From Brevundimonas sp. (GTDB lineage: Bacteria > Pseudomonadota > Alphaproteobacteria > Caulobacterales > Caulobacteraceae), in contig NZ_JAQSDK010000002.1 in assembly GCF_029945885.1 (NCBI RefSeq), positions 1 to 64,000 of the forward strand: 64,000 nucleotides of DNA. Direction: 5' to 3'. Under the pieces are notes generated by a model that was given only the letters and a program-made list of their open reading frames with translations, searched no databases and was not told the DNA's origin. Position numbers and translations under genes: made by a program. This document shows positions 26,507 through 34,070 of the stretch, piece after piece. Positions within the stretch are counted from its first letter, which is position 1. Each line of letters starts with the position of its first letter.

Positions 26507-26580
26507 GAGTGGTTAATCCAGTCGTGGTGGGGATTATGGGAGATTTTACCCCCTCGGCACCCGGCAGGATTTGCCGGTTA

Positions 26581-26597
26581 TCAACGTCCCGTTAACC
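26581..26597 (+). promoter_or_regulatory. CtrA-like box upstream of fliL
   Basis: TCAA-N7-TTAACC differs by one base from the CtrA consensus TTAA-N7-TTAACC. It ends 44 bases before the fliL ATG. A GATTC (GANTC class, CcrM-type methylation site) is at 26622-26626. Caulobacter fliLM is a CtrA-regulated class II operon, so the position is as expected. Confidence 0.65.
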
Positions 26598-26641
26598 AAA
26601 AGGCCCGCTACTGGACCCAGGGATTCTCCGGGGCGTCGCGT

Positions 26642-27307
26642 ATGCTAAAATTCGGCAAGAAGAAGGGCGACAAGGCCGCCGCGGGCGATGCGGGCGAAAC
26701 TCCGCCCGCTGCCGAGGGCGAAGACGCCGGAGGCGAGGGGGCCCCCGCCAAGAAGAAGATTCCGCTGCTGTTCATCATCATCCCGGCCGCCCTGCTGGTG
26801 CTGGGCGGGGGCGGTGGTGCGGCTTTCTTCCTGATGAAGCCCAAACCGGCCGAGGCCGAGGCCGCCGGTGACGCTCATGGGGCGGAGGCCAAGGGCGGTC
26901 ACGAGAAGAAGGCCGATAAGAAGGCCGAGGGCGGCGGGCACGGCGCGCCGTCAGGCGGCGAGGCCGATCCTTCCCTGGGCACGATCGCCGAGGGACCTGA
27001 CGGTGTGACCTTCTTCACGCTGCCGGACATGGTGGTGAACATCCAGTCCGCGGACGGTCGACCCACCTTCCTGAAGCTGAAGCTGACCCTGGAGATGGCC
27101 GACGTTGATCTGGCCCATCACCTGCAGGCCGAAGCTCCGCGCATGCAGGACATGTTCCAGAGCTTCCTGCGCGAACTCCGCCCCGAGGATCTGGCCGGAT
27201 CGGCGGGAACCTTCCAGCTGCGGGCCGAACTGCTGCGGCGGGTCAATCTGATCGCCGCGCCGGGCAAGGTTGATGCGGTCCTGATCGAAGAAATGCTGGT
27301 CCAGTAG
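26642..27307 (+). CDS. fliL: Flagellar basal body-associated protein FliL
   Basis: A 221-residue single-pass inner-membrane protein. A Lys/Ala/Glu-rich cytoplasmic head is followed by the membrane helix IPLLFIIIPAALLVLGGGGG (about residues 41-65), a His/Lys/Glu-rich linker, and the FliL domain FFTLPDMVVNIQ...FLKLKLTLEM ending LIEEMLVQ. The Lys/Ala-rich head and linker are longer than in enterobacteria. ATG 26642 is in the expected place after the CtrA-like box. fliM starts directly after its stop. Confidence 0.96.
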   Translation: MLKFGKKKGDKAAAGDAGETPPAAEGEDAGGEGAPAKKKIPLLFIIIPAALLVLGGGGGAAFFLMKPKPAEAEAAGDAHGAEAKGGHEKKADKKAEGGGHGAPSGGEADPSLGTIAEGPDGVTFFTLPDMVVNIQSADGRPTFLKLKLTLEMADVDLAHHLQAEAPRMQDMFQSFLRELRPEDLAGSAGTFQLRAELLRRVNLIAAPGKVDAVLIEEMLVQ

Positions 27308-28375
27308 ATGACTGACACCGGGCTCGAAGACGACATCGCCGATCCGTTCGCCACCGATTTGGGTGACGATGCGGCCGGCTCGGGCATGGCTGAACGCGTC
27401 CTGAACCAGGACGAGATCGACAATCTGCTCGGCTTCGACCTGGGCGATGACGACGGGTCCGAACGCTCGGGCATCCGGGCCATCATCAACTCGGCCCTGG
27501 TCAGCTACGAGCGGCTGCCGATGCTGGAGATCGTCTTTGACCGCCTGGTGCGGCTGATGACGACCTCGCTGCGCAATTTTACCTCGGACAACGTCGAGGT
27601 CAGCCTCGACAACATCTCGTCGATCCGCTTCGGCGACTATCTGAACTCGATCCCGCTGCCGGCGATCCTCGCCGTGTTCCGGGCCGAGGAGCTGGACAAC
27701 TACGGTCTGCTGACCGTCGACTCGAACCTGATCTATTCGATCGTCGATGTGCTGCTGGGCGGACGTCGCGGCACGGCGGCCCTGCGGATCGAGGGACGCC
27801 CTTACACCACGATCGAACGCGTCCTGGTGCAGCGGATGGTCGAGGTGGTGCTGGCCGACGCCCAGGCCGCGTTCGAGCCGCTGACGCCGGTGCATTTCAA
27901 CCTCGACCGGCTGGAGACCAATCCGCGTTTCGCCGCCATCGCCCGTCCGGCCAATGCGGCCATCCTGGTCAAGCTGCGTATCGACATGGAAGACCGGGGC
28001 GGCCGCATCGAACTGCTGCTGCCCTACGCGACCCTGGAGCCGATCCGGAAGATGCTGCTGCAGCAGTTCATGGGTGAGAAATTCGGGCGCGACAATATCT
28101 GGGAAGGCCACCTGGCCACCGAGCTCTGGACCACGGATACCGAGGTCCGCGCCGTGCTGGATGAGCAGCAGGTGCCGCTGTCCAGCGTACTGAATTTCAA
28201 GGTCGGCGACACGCTGATGCTGAACGCCACGCCGGACTCTGACATCTCGATCCGCTGCGGATCGATTCCCGTGACCACGGGCAAGATGGGGCGGCGCGGC
28301 CAGAACATCGCGATCCGGGTCGAGAACCCGATCAATGTCGAGGCCGCCTCAAGCCTGACCAGAGGGAAACGCTGA
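27308..28375 (+). CDS. fliM: Flagellar motor switch protein FliM
   Basis: A 355-residue C-ring protein. The N-terminal acidic segment VLNQDEIDNLLGFDLGDD is the CheY-P-binding/FliM start motif, followed by SALVSYERLPMLEIVFDRLVRL and the C-terminal SpoA domain (VPLSSVLNFKVGDTLMLN). It begins the base after the fliL stop and is followed after one base by a DUF6468 gene. Confidence 0.98.
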   Translation: MTDTGLEDDIADPFATDLGDDAAGSGMAERVLNQDEIDNLLGFDLGDDDGSERSGIRAIINSALVSYERLPMLEIVFDRLVRLMTTSLRNFTSDNVEVSLDNISSIRFGDYLNSIPLPAILAVFRAEELDNYGLLTVDSNLIYSIVDVLLGGRRGTAALRIEGRPYTTIERVLVQRMVEVVLADAQAAFEPLTPVHFNLDRLETNPRFAAIARPANAAILVKLRIDMEDRGGRIELLLPYATLEPIRKMLLQQFMGEKFGRDNIWEGHLATELWTTDTEVRAVLDEQQVPLSSVLNFKVGDTLMLNATPDSDISIRCGSIPVTTGKMGRRGQNIAIRVENPINVEAASSLTRGKR

Positions 28376-28376
28376 C

Positions 28377-28931
28377 ATGACCGGTATCATCCTCGATTCC
28401 GTGCTGATGCTGCTGCTGGTCGTGGCCATCGGTTACGGTATCCGTCTTGAGCGCAAGCTGGTGGCCCTGCGCGAAGGCCAGCTGGCCTTCGCCGGCGCGG
28501 TGACGGAGCTGAACACCGCAGCCGGACGTGCCGAGTCGGCCCTGGCCTCGTTGCGGGCGTCGGGTCAGGAAACCGACCTGCTGCACGATCGCATTCTCAA
28601 GGCCCGCGCCGTGAAGCAGGAGCTTGAAGCCCTGATCGCCCGGGCACCGAAACGCGAGCCGGCCGCCGTCCCGGCAGCCGCCGAGCCGGTCACGCGGGAC
28701 GCGCCGCCGCCGACAACGCGACCGGTACTGGTCAGCGACGATGGCGAGCACGCCCGTCGCATGGCCTCTCTGGTCGAACGCATCAGCGGAGTCGCCGCCG
28801 AGGCGAAGCCCCGCCCCGAGGCGGTCAAACAGTTCGCCCCGGTGTTCCAGGCCCTGGCCGCTAACCAGGCTGCTCAACAAAGCCTCAACCGCGCGCGTCG
28901 TAGTCTCGACGACGACCTGTTCGCCGCCTGA
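28377..28931 (+). CDS. DUF6468-type flagellar-locus protein
   Basis: A 184-residue protein with an N-terminal membrane helix (ILDSVLMLLLVVAIGYGI), then a coiled-coil-prone region (LERKLVALREGQLAFAGAVTELN..) and a Pro/Ala linker. The C-terminal part is charged and helical. Its position between fliM and a MotE-like gene is conserved in Caulobacterales as I recall, but its exact role is unknown. Confidence 0.75.
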   Translation: MTGIILDSVLMLLLVVAIGYGIRLERKLVALREGQLAFAGAVTELNTAAGRAESALASLRASGQETDLLHDRILKARAVKQELEALIARAPKREPAAVPAAAEPVTRDAPPPTTRPVLVSDDGEHARRMASLVERISGVAAEAKPRPEAVKQFAPVFQALAANQAAQQSLNRARRSLDDDLFAA

Positions 28932-28952
28932 CCCCTGTCCGAGTAGAATCTG

Positions 28953-29909
28953 ATGAGCAAGATCCCCCGTCTCCTGCCCCTGATCGCTATCGCCATCGGC
29001 GGTGTCGTGGCTGTGCGTGCGCTCGGTGTGGCTCCCGGTCTGTTCGACGGGGCCAAGGCCTGGGCCGAGGAGGCTGTACCTGCCGAGGCACCGGGCACGA
29101 CGCCCGCGACGCCGGCCCCGGCTGTCTGTGCCCTGACCCCGGACCAGCTGGCCCAGCAGGCGGGGATTTCTCCGGCGGAGCTGCGGATCATCCAGAGCCT
29201 GTCGGCCCGACGCACCGAGCTGGACGCGCGCGACGCCGATTTCGCCACCACCCTGCCACTGATGGTGGCGGCAGAACAGAAGCTCGATGCCAAGGTCCAG
29301 GCCCTGGCCGCCATCCGTACCGAGGTCCAGGGTCTCCTGGGCCAGGTCGACGGGCGCGAGAAGGAAGAGGTTGACCGGCTGGTCGCGGTCTATTCCGCCA
29401 TGCGCCCGCGCGAGGCGGCGGCTGTCTTTGTCGGCCTGGACGACGGTATCCGTCTGCCGGTCGCTGCCGCCATGCGTCCGCGCTCGCTGGCGGCCGTGCT
29501 GGCCCAGATGCCGCCTGCCGCCGCGCGGGAGCTGACCGAGAAACTGGCGCACCGTTTCCAGGCCCAGCAACTGGCCGTTCGCGCCGCCGCCGCGGGGCTG
29601 ACATCGCCGACCGCAACGCCCACGGCCGCTCCGGCCTCGACGCCCGCGCCGACCCCGAGTCGAACGGCCGCCACGGCACCGCCCGAGACCAGCACGCCGG
29701 CTCCGGCGGCCGCGACCCCGCCGACGCCGCGTCCGGTCGCCAATCGTACGCCGGCCCGGGCCACGCCGCGGCGCGCGGCCGCCACGCCGCCGCCTGCGCC
29801 GACCGGACCCCGGCCCTACAGCCCCAGCGGGACGTCAGCTGCCGCGACCCCGGCTGCCGGGATCCCCGCCGCGACGACTCCGACCCCGCCGCGCCAGACG
29901 GTCCAGTAG
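28953..29909 (+). CDS. MotE-family flagellar motor protein
   Basis: A 318-residue exported protein. A hydrophobic N-terminal segment is followed by a coiled coil (about residues 80-150) and the MgtE-N-like block VDRLVAVYSAMRPREAAAVFVGLDDGIRLPVAAAMRPRSLAAVLAQMPPAAARELTEKLA, characteristic of MotE, the periplasmic chaperone of MotC in rhizobia. The last 110 residues are a low-complexity Pro/Ala/Thr tail. No motC gene is in the window, so the MotE role is inferred from family and place. Confidence 0.8.
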   Translation: MSKIPRLLPLIAIAIGGVVAVRALGVAPGLFDGAKAWAEEAVPAEAPGTTPATPAPAVCALTPDQLAQQAGISPAELRIIQSLSARRTELDARDADFATTLPLMVAAEQKLDAKVQALAAIRTEVQGLLGQVDGREKEEVDRLVAVYSAMRPREAAAVFVGLDDGIRLPVAAAMRPRSLAAVLAQMPPAAARELTEKLAHRFQAQQLAVRAAAAGLTSPTATPTAAPASTPAPTPSRTAATAPPETSTPAPAAATPPTPRPVANRTPARATPRRAAATPPPAPTGPRPYSPSGTSAAATPAAGIPAATTPTPPRQTVQ

Positions 29910-29980
29910 TGTCCCCATTGGCAGGACAGGCGGCGACCGCTATCACCGCGCCTTCCTCTGACGCAGACCCGCTGGCCGCC

Positions 29981-30220
29981 ATGTCCGACACGCTTCCCGA
30001 CCGCCTTTCGGTGGACCCCTCCAGCCCGTTTCACGACGGCGAACTGCTGGCCCGTGGCATCGGTATCCGCTTCAAGGGCGAGGAAAAGACCAACGTCGAG
30101 GAATACTGTATCTCCGAGGGCTGGGTCCGGCTGGCGCTGGGCAACCGCGTTGATCGCAAGGGCAAACCCCTGACGGTCAAGCTGCAGGGACCGGTCGAAG
30201 CCTTCATCAAGGCCGACTAG
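29981..30220 (+). CDS. DUF3297 family protein
   Basis: A 79-residue soluble protein beginning MSDTLPDRLSVDPSSPFHD, with GIGIRFKGEEKTNVEEYCISEGWVRLALG, the whole DUF3297 length. Function unknown; it is widely conserved in proteobacteria, often beside flagellar or housekeeping genes. ATG 29981 fits the family start; an earlier in-frame start would add 24 atypical residues. Confidence 0.88.
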   Translation: MSDTLPDRLSVDPSSPFHDGELLARGIGIRFKGEEKTNVEEYCISEGWVRLALGNRVDRKGKPLTVKLQGPVEAFIKAD

Positions 30221-30354
30221 CCCCGGGCCGGTCCTTGCGCCGGCATGATTTCACTCGAGCTTGAATCTGGACCATTTTTTCGGCCCGGGTCGATTCGACC
30301 TGAAACAAAAATGGGCTAGGGTCCGCGCCTTATTCTGAGTCTGGAGGCGCGCCT

Positions 30355-31797
30355 GTGTTCCTTTCCGCCCGTAAACTGGCCGTCAGCGCGTTCGCGCTCG
30401 GCTTTCTCGCGACCCCCGTCCTGGCCCAGGATGCGGGCACCATCCAGCGCGCGGCGACGATCCGCGACCAGGCGATGGCCAGCAATATCGCCCTCGACTA
30501 CGTCACCCAGCTGACCACCCGCTTCGGGGCGCGGCCGGCGGGGTCGAAGGCCGAGCAGGACGCCTCGGCCTGGGCCGCCGACTATATGCGGGCCCAGGGG
30601 TTCCAGAATGTCCGCATCGAGGAGTTCCCGCTGGTTGGCTGGGAGCGGGGCGAGGAGAGCGCGTCCATTGTCGGGGCCCGGCCGCAGCGGCTGGTCGTCG
30701 CCGCCCTGGGCCATTCGCCCGGCACCAACGGGCCGATCGAGGCGGAGGTGGTGCGGTTCGACAGCCTCGAGGCGCTGAACGCCGCCCCGGCCGGATCGCT
30801 GGCGGGCAAGATCGCCTTCATCGACGCCGGCCAGATGGTGCGGATGCAGGACGGTGCCGGCTATGGCCCGCTGACGCGCATCCGCGGTGCAGGACCCGGC
30901 GCGGCGGCGGCCAAGGGTGGGGTCGCCTTCATCATGCGCTCGGTCGGTTCGGACGAGCACCGCATGCCGCACACCGGCACCACCCGCTACATCGACGGCG
31001 TCGTGCCCCTGCCGGGCTTCGCCCTGGCCGCGCCGGACGCCGACACCCTGTCGCGCCTGATTGCCATGGGCGAGACGGTGCGCCTGCGCCTGTCCTCGAC
31101 CGCCCACACCTATGAGACGGTCAGCCAGAACGTCATCGGCGACATCGTCGGCCGCTCGCGCCCGAATGAGATCATCGTGCTGGGCTCGCACATGGACAGC
31201 TGGGACCTCGGCACCGGGGCCATCGACGACGGGGCCGGCGGGGCCATCACCCTGGCGGCGGCCAAGGCCATCGCCGAAAGCGGGCGACGTCCGGCCCGCA
31301 CGATCCGCGTGGTCCTGTACGGTTCGGAAGAGGTCGCCCAGCCGACCGACACCGGTAATGGCGGTGGTGCCTATCTGCGCGGCATCGGTGATGCGGTTGA
31401 AAACCACATCATCGCCGGCGAAAGCGATTTCGGGGCCGACCGGGTCTATGCCCTGGCCCTGCCCCCGGGTGCCCAGGGCAGTGATTTCGCCCGGGCAGCC
31501 GGCCAGGTCCTGTATCCGATCGGTGTTCTGGCCTCCCAGCAGCCCGAGCTGCACGGTGGGGCCGATGTCGGCCCGCTGGCCGAAGCAGGCGTTCCCGTGT
31601 TCGGCCTGAGCCAGGACGGCACCCGCTATTTCGACCTGCACCACACGGCTGATGACACGCTGAACAAGATCGACCCCGAGCAGATCAGCCAGAACGTCGC
31701 CGCCTGGGCCGGTCTGGTCTGGCTGATCGCCGATTCCGACGTCGATTTCCGGGCCATGCGATCGGCGGCTGCCGCCGCGGCCGACGGGGCACACTGA
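30355..31797 (+). CDS. M28 family zinc aminopeptidase, exported
   Basis: A 480-residue secreted metallopeptidase related to glutamate carboxypeptidase. GTG 30355 gives the signal MFLSARKLAVSAFALGFLATPVLAQ, with GGAGG upstream. A PA-domain-like insert (about residues 130-220) precedes the M28 core: SHMDSWDLGTGAIDDGAGG (zinc His and bridging Asp), YGSEEV (catalytic Glu pair) and DLHHTADDTLNKID (C-terminal His). All expected metal ligands appear present. Monocistronic, upstream of tRNA-Leu. Confidence 0.92.
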   Translation: MFLSARKLAVSAFALGFLATPVLAQDAGTIQRAATIRDQAMASNIALDYVTQLTTRFGARPAGSKAEQDASAWAADYMRAQGFQNVRIEEFPLVGWERGEESASIVGARPQRLVVAALGHSPGTNGPIEAEVVRFDSLEALNAAPAGSLAGKIAFIDAGQMVRMQDGAGYGPLTRIRGAGPGAAAAKGGVAFIMRSVGSDEHRMPHTGTTRYIDGVVPLPGFALAAPDADTLSRLIAMGETVRLRLSSTAHTYETVSQNVIGDIVGRSRPNEIIVLGSHMDSWDLGTGAIDDGAGGAITLAAAKAIAESGRRPARTIRVVLYGSEEVAQPTDTGNGGGAYLRGIGDAVENHIIAGESDFGADRVYALALPPGAQGSDFARAAGQVLYPIGVLASQQPELHGGADVGPLAEAGVPVFGLSQDGTRYFDLHHTADDTLNKIDPEQISQNVAAWAGLVWLIADSDVDFRAMRSAAAAAADGAH

Positions 31798-31807
31798 CCC
31801 CGACCTT

Positions 31808-31892
31808 GCGAGCGTGGCGAAACTGGTAGACGCAAGGGACTTAAAATCCCTCGACCTCGGTCATGCGGGTTCGACCCCCGCCGCTCGCACCA
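31808..31892 (+). tRNA. tRNA-Leu (anticodon TAA)
   Basis: An 85-nt type II tRNA: acceptor GCGAGCG pairs with CGCTCGC, followed by A and an encoded CCA. The anticodon stem GGGA(C)/(A)TCCC frames TTAAA, giving TAA. The variable arm (TCGACC TCGGTC) and T-loop GGTTCGACCCC are normal. A hairpin follows directly. Confidence 0.96.
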
Positions 31893-31897
31893 ACCGT

Positions 31898-31937
31898 TGA
31901 CCCCAACGCCGGTCCCGAAGGACCGGCGTTGGGGTCA
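31898..31937. terminator. Bidirectional hairpin between tRNA-Leu and methionine gamma-lyase
   Basis: A perfect 18-bp stem (31898-31915 with 31920-31937) closes a CGAA tetraloop. It lies six bases after tRNA-Leu and its right arm contains the stop codon of the converging gene, so one hairpin can end both transcripts. Confidence 0.85.
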
Positions 31938-33137
31938 GGTGGCGGCTTCAAGCCGGTCAGGGAGGGCGGCGGTCAGGTCGGCGAGAATGTCAGCCAGGTC
32001 CTCCAGCCCCACCGACAGGCGCACAAGACCGTCCGAAATGCCGTGGGCCAGCCGTTCCTCGGGCGTATAGGTGGCGTGGGTCATGCTGGCCGGATGTTCG
32101 ACCAGGCTCTCGGCATCGCCCAGGGAGACGGCACGGCGGATCAGGTTGAGCCGGTTCATCATCGTCACCCCGGCCGTCATCCCGCCGTCCAGTTCGAAGG
32201 CGATCATACCGCCGAAATCGGCCATCTGCCGCCGGGCGAGTTCGTGCTGGGGGAAGCTGTCCAGACCGGGATAGTGGACCGCGGACACGGCCGGATGGGC
32301 CTCCAGATAGCGGGCGACCTCCATGGCGCTGCGGCAATGACGTTCGACCCGGATCTGCAGGGTCTTGAGGCCACGCAGGATCAGGAAGGCGTTGAAGGGC
32401 GACATGGCCGCCCCGGTCATGTCCTTGATGCCGACGACCCGGACCTGGGTCATGTCTTCGGCACTGCCGGCGACGAGCCCACCGATCAGGTCGCCGTGGC
32501 CACCCAGATATTTGGTCGCCGAATGGACGACGATGTCCGCCCCCAGGGTGATCGGCCGGGTCAGCAGCGGGGTGGCATAGGTGTTGTCGACCACAGTTCG
32601 CGCGCCGGCGGCGCGGGCGATCGTCGAGATTTCGGCGATGTCGACCAGACGCATGTTCGGATTGGCCGGGGTCTCGAAATAGACGATTCGCGTCTTCGGA
32701 CTGATCGCATCGATCAGGGCCTGGGGGTCAGTCAGGTCGACATGGGTGACGGTGATGCCGAAGCGGGACAGGCCGTCGCGCAGGAAGGAGAAGGTGCAGC
32801 CGTACAGGGTCTTGTCGGTGATCACCTCGTCGCCGGGTGACAGAAAGGTCCACATCACGGCGGTGATGGCCCCCATGCCCGAGGCCGCGGCCAGACCGGC
32901 CTCGGCCCCTTCGAGCGCGGCCAGTCGGCGTTCCAGCAGGTCGTTGGTCGGGTTGGAGACCCGCGTATAGAAATGGCCCGGCCGGGTTCCAGCGAACATC
33001 TCGCCGCCGGCTTCGGCGGTCTCGAAGGCAAAGGTCGACGACAGGTGCATCGGCGGCGTCAGGGCCCCGTGTTCGTCCTGCGGCTCATAACCGAAGTGAA
33101 TGGCGCGCGTGGCGAAGCCGGCGGTGGTGTCGATCAT
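31935..33137 (-). CDS. mgl: Methionine gamma-lyase-type PLP enzyme
   Basis: A 400-residue Cys/Met metabolism PLP enzyme. The cofactor lysine is K209 in HSATKYLGGHGD, and YTRVSNPT binds PLP phosphate. C114 in LYGCTF corresponds to the Cys typical of methionine gamma-lyase (C116 of the Pseudomonas enzyme), favouring cleavage of methionine to methanethiol, 2-oxobutyrate and ammonia over cystathionine synthesis. ATG 33137 follows a strong GGAGGAG. It is divergent from an Lrp-type gene, its probable regulator. Confidence 0.9.
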   Translation of the reverse strand: MIDTTAGFATRAIHFGYEPQDEHGALTPPMHLSSTFAFETAEAGGEMFAGTRPGHFYTRVSNPTNDLLERRLAALEGAEAGLAAASGMGAITAVMWTFLSPGDEVITDKTLYGCTFSFLRDGLSRFGITVTHVDLTDPQALIDAISPKTRIVYFETPANPNMRLVDIAEISTIARAAGARTVVDNTYATPLLTRPITLGADIVVHSATKYLGGHGDLIGGLVAGSAEDMTQVRVVGIKDMTGAAMSPFNAFLILRGLKTLQIRVERHCRSAMEVARYLEAHPAVSAVHYPGLDSFPQHELARRQMADFGGMIAFELDGGMTAGVTMMNRLNLIRRAVSLGDAESLVEHPASMTHATYTPEERLAHGISDGLVRLSVGLEDLADILADLTAALPDRLEAAT

Positions 33138-33202
33138 GAAAAACTCCTCCAGGAGCTCATGATGTGCCAAACCTCACCGCATTATCATGCGAATGATGCC
33201 GT

Positions 33203-33229
33203 CATATGTGCCATTTGTGGCATCATATG
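33203..33229. promoter_or_regulatory. Palindromic operator between mgl and Lrp-type gene
   Basis: CATATG-TGCCA-TTTG-TGGCA-T-CATATG is a near-perfect 27-base palindrome in the 109-base divergent promoter region. A second weaker dyad, GCATTATCATGCGAATGATGC, is at 33179-33199. Paired dyads are typical Lrp/AsnC sites. Confidence 0.65.
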
Positions 33230-33246
33230 CCAATCGGGGGCTGGAT

Positions 33247-33699
33247 ATGGACGACAAGGATCGACAGATCATCCGCGCGCTTCAGGCCGACGGTCGGCTG
33301 AGCAACCAGGACCTGGCCGAGCGGGTCAGTTTGTCACCGTCCCCCTGCCTGCGACGGCTGCGCAACCTTGAGGCCGCGGGGGTGATCACCGGCTACACGG
33401 CCCTGGTCGACCAGAAGGCCTGCGGCCTGCCGATTACGGCCTTCATCCGCATCCGGCTGGAGCGACATTCCGAGTCGGTGGTCAAGGTCTTCGACGACCA
33501 CATCGCCCGGATCGACGAGGTGCTGGACTGCTATCTGCTGGCCGGGGGCGATGACTATCTGCTGCGAGTCATCGTGAGCAGTCTGGAGGCTTATGAGGAC
33601 TTCATCCGCCGCCGCATCCACGCCATTCCCGGCGTGGCCTCGATCGACACCAGCTTTGCCTATGGCGTGGTCAAACAGACCCGCGTCTTTCCGATGTGA
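33247..33699 (+). CDS. Lrp/AsnC family transcriptional regulator
   Basis: A 150-residue regulator beginning MDDKDRQIIRALQADGRLSNQDLAERVSLSPSPCLRRLRNLE, the Lrp helix-turn-helix, and a C-terminal RAM domain (GGDDYLLRVIV) for amino acid sensing. Divergence from methionine gamma-lyase across a palindromic region suggests it controls that gene, perhaps in response to methionine. ATG 33247 matches the family start. Confidence 0.93.
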   Translation: MDDKDRQIIRALQADGRLSNQDLAERVSLSPSPCLRRLRNLEAAGVITGYTALVDQKACGLPITAFIRIRLERHSESVVKVFDDHIARIDEVLDCYLLAGGDDYLLRVIVSSLEAYEDFIRRRIHAIPGVASIDTSFAYGVVKQTRVFPM

Positions 33700-33714
33700 A
33701 AGCGGGGCAGGAGG

Positions 33715-33897
33715 CTATCGCTTCTTGCCCAGTTCCGCGGCGATGTCCTTGACCATGCGTCCGGCCTTGCGATGGGCGGCGCTCAGCTGGTCGCGAGTGA
33801 CGCCCCAGCGCTTCATCCAGTATTCGACGGCCTGACGCTCGGACAGGTCCAGCCGGTCCTTGTCGATGAAGCCGCGCTTGTCCTTGAGGCCGGCCAT
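33715..33897 (-). CDS. DUF3606 domain-containing small protein
   Basis: A 60-residue basic protein: MAGLKDKRGFIDKDRLDLSERQAVEYWMKRWGVTRDQLSAAHRKAG. The RIDLxExxEVxYW-like motif and length match DUF3606, a helical family of unknown function. It converges on the Lrp-type gene and is divergent from pyk. Confidence 0.8.
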   Translation of the reverse strand: MAGLKDKRGFIDKDRLDLSERQAVEYWMKRWGVTRDQLSAAHRKAGRMVKDIAAELGKKR

Positions 33898-34070
33898 GGC
33901 GGCGTCTCCCTGTGATCCGGACACGGACCTACGCCGAAACGGCAGCGGCGCGAACCCCGAAGCTCTCGTCAGGTCGCATAACTTCGTGTTTCGGCGAGCT
34001 TTGCGGGGTTTAACCTGGCCGGGTTTCCTTGGCACAACAGGCATCCAACCCACTGGCCGACAGAATCAGC

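Noticed and set aside
26570..26592. GGCACCCGGCAGGATTTGCC as a plus-strand sigma-54 promoter for fliL
   Set aside because: The GG and GC are 15 bases apart rather than ten, so it cannot be a sigma-54 element.
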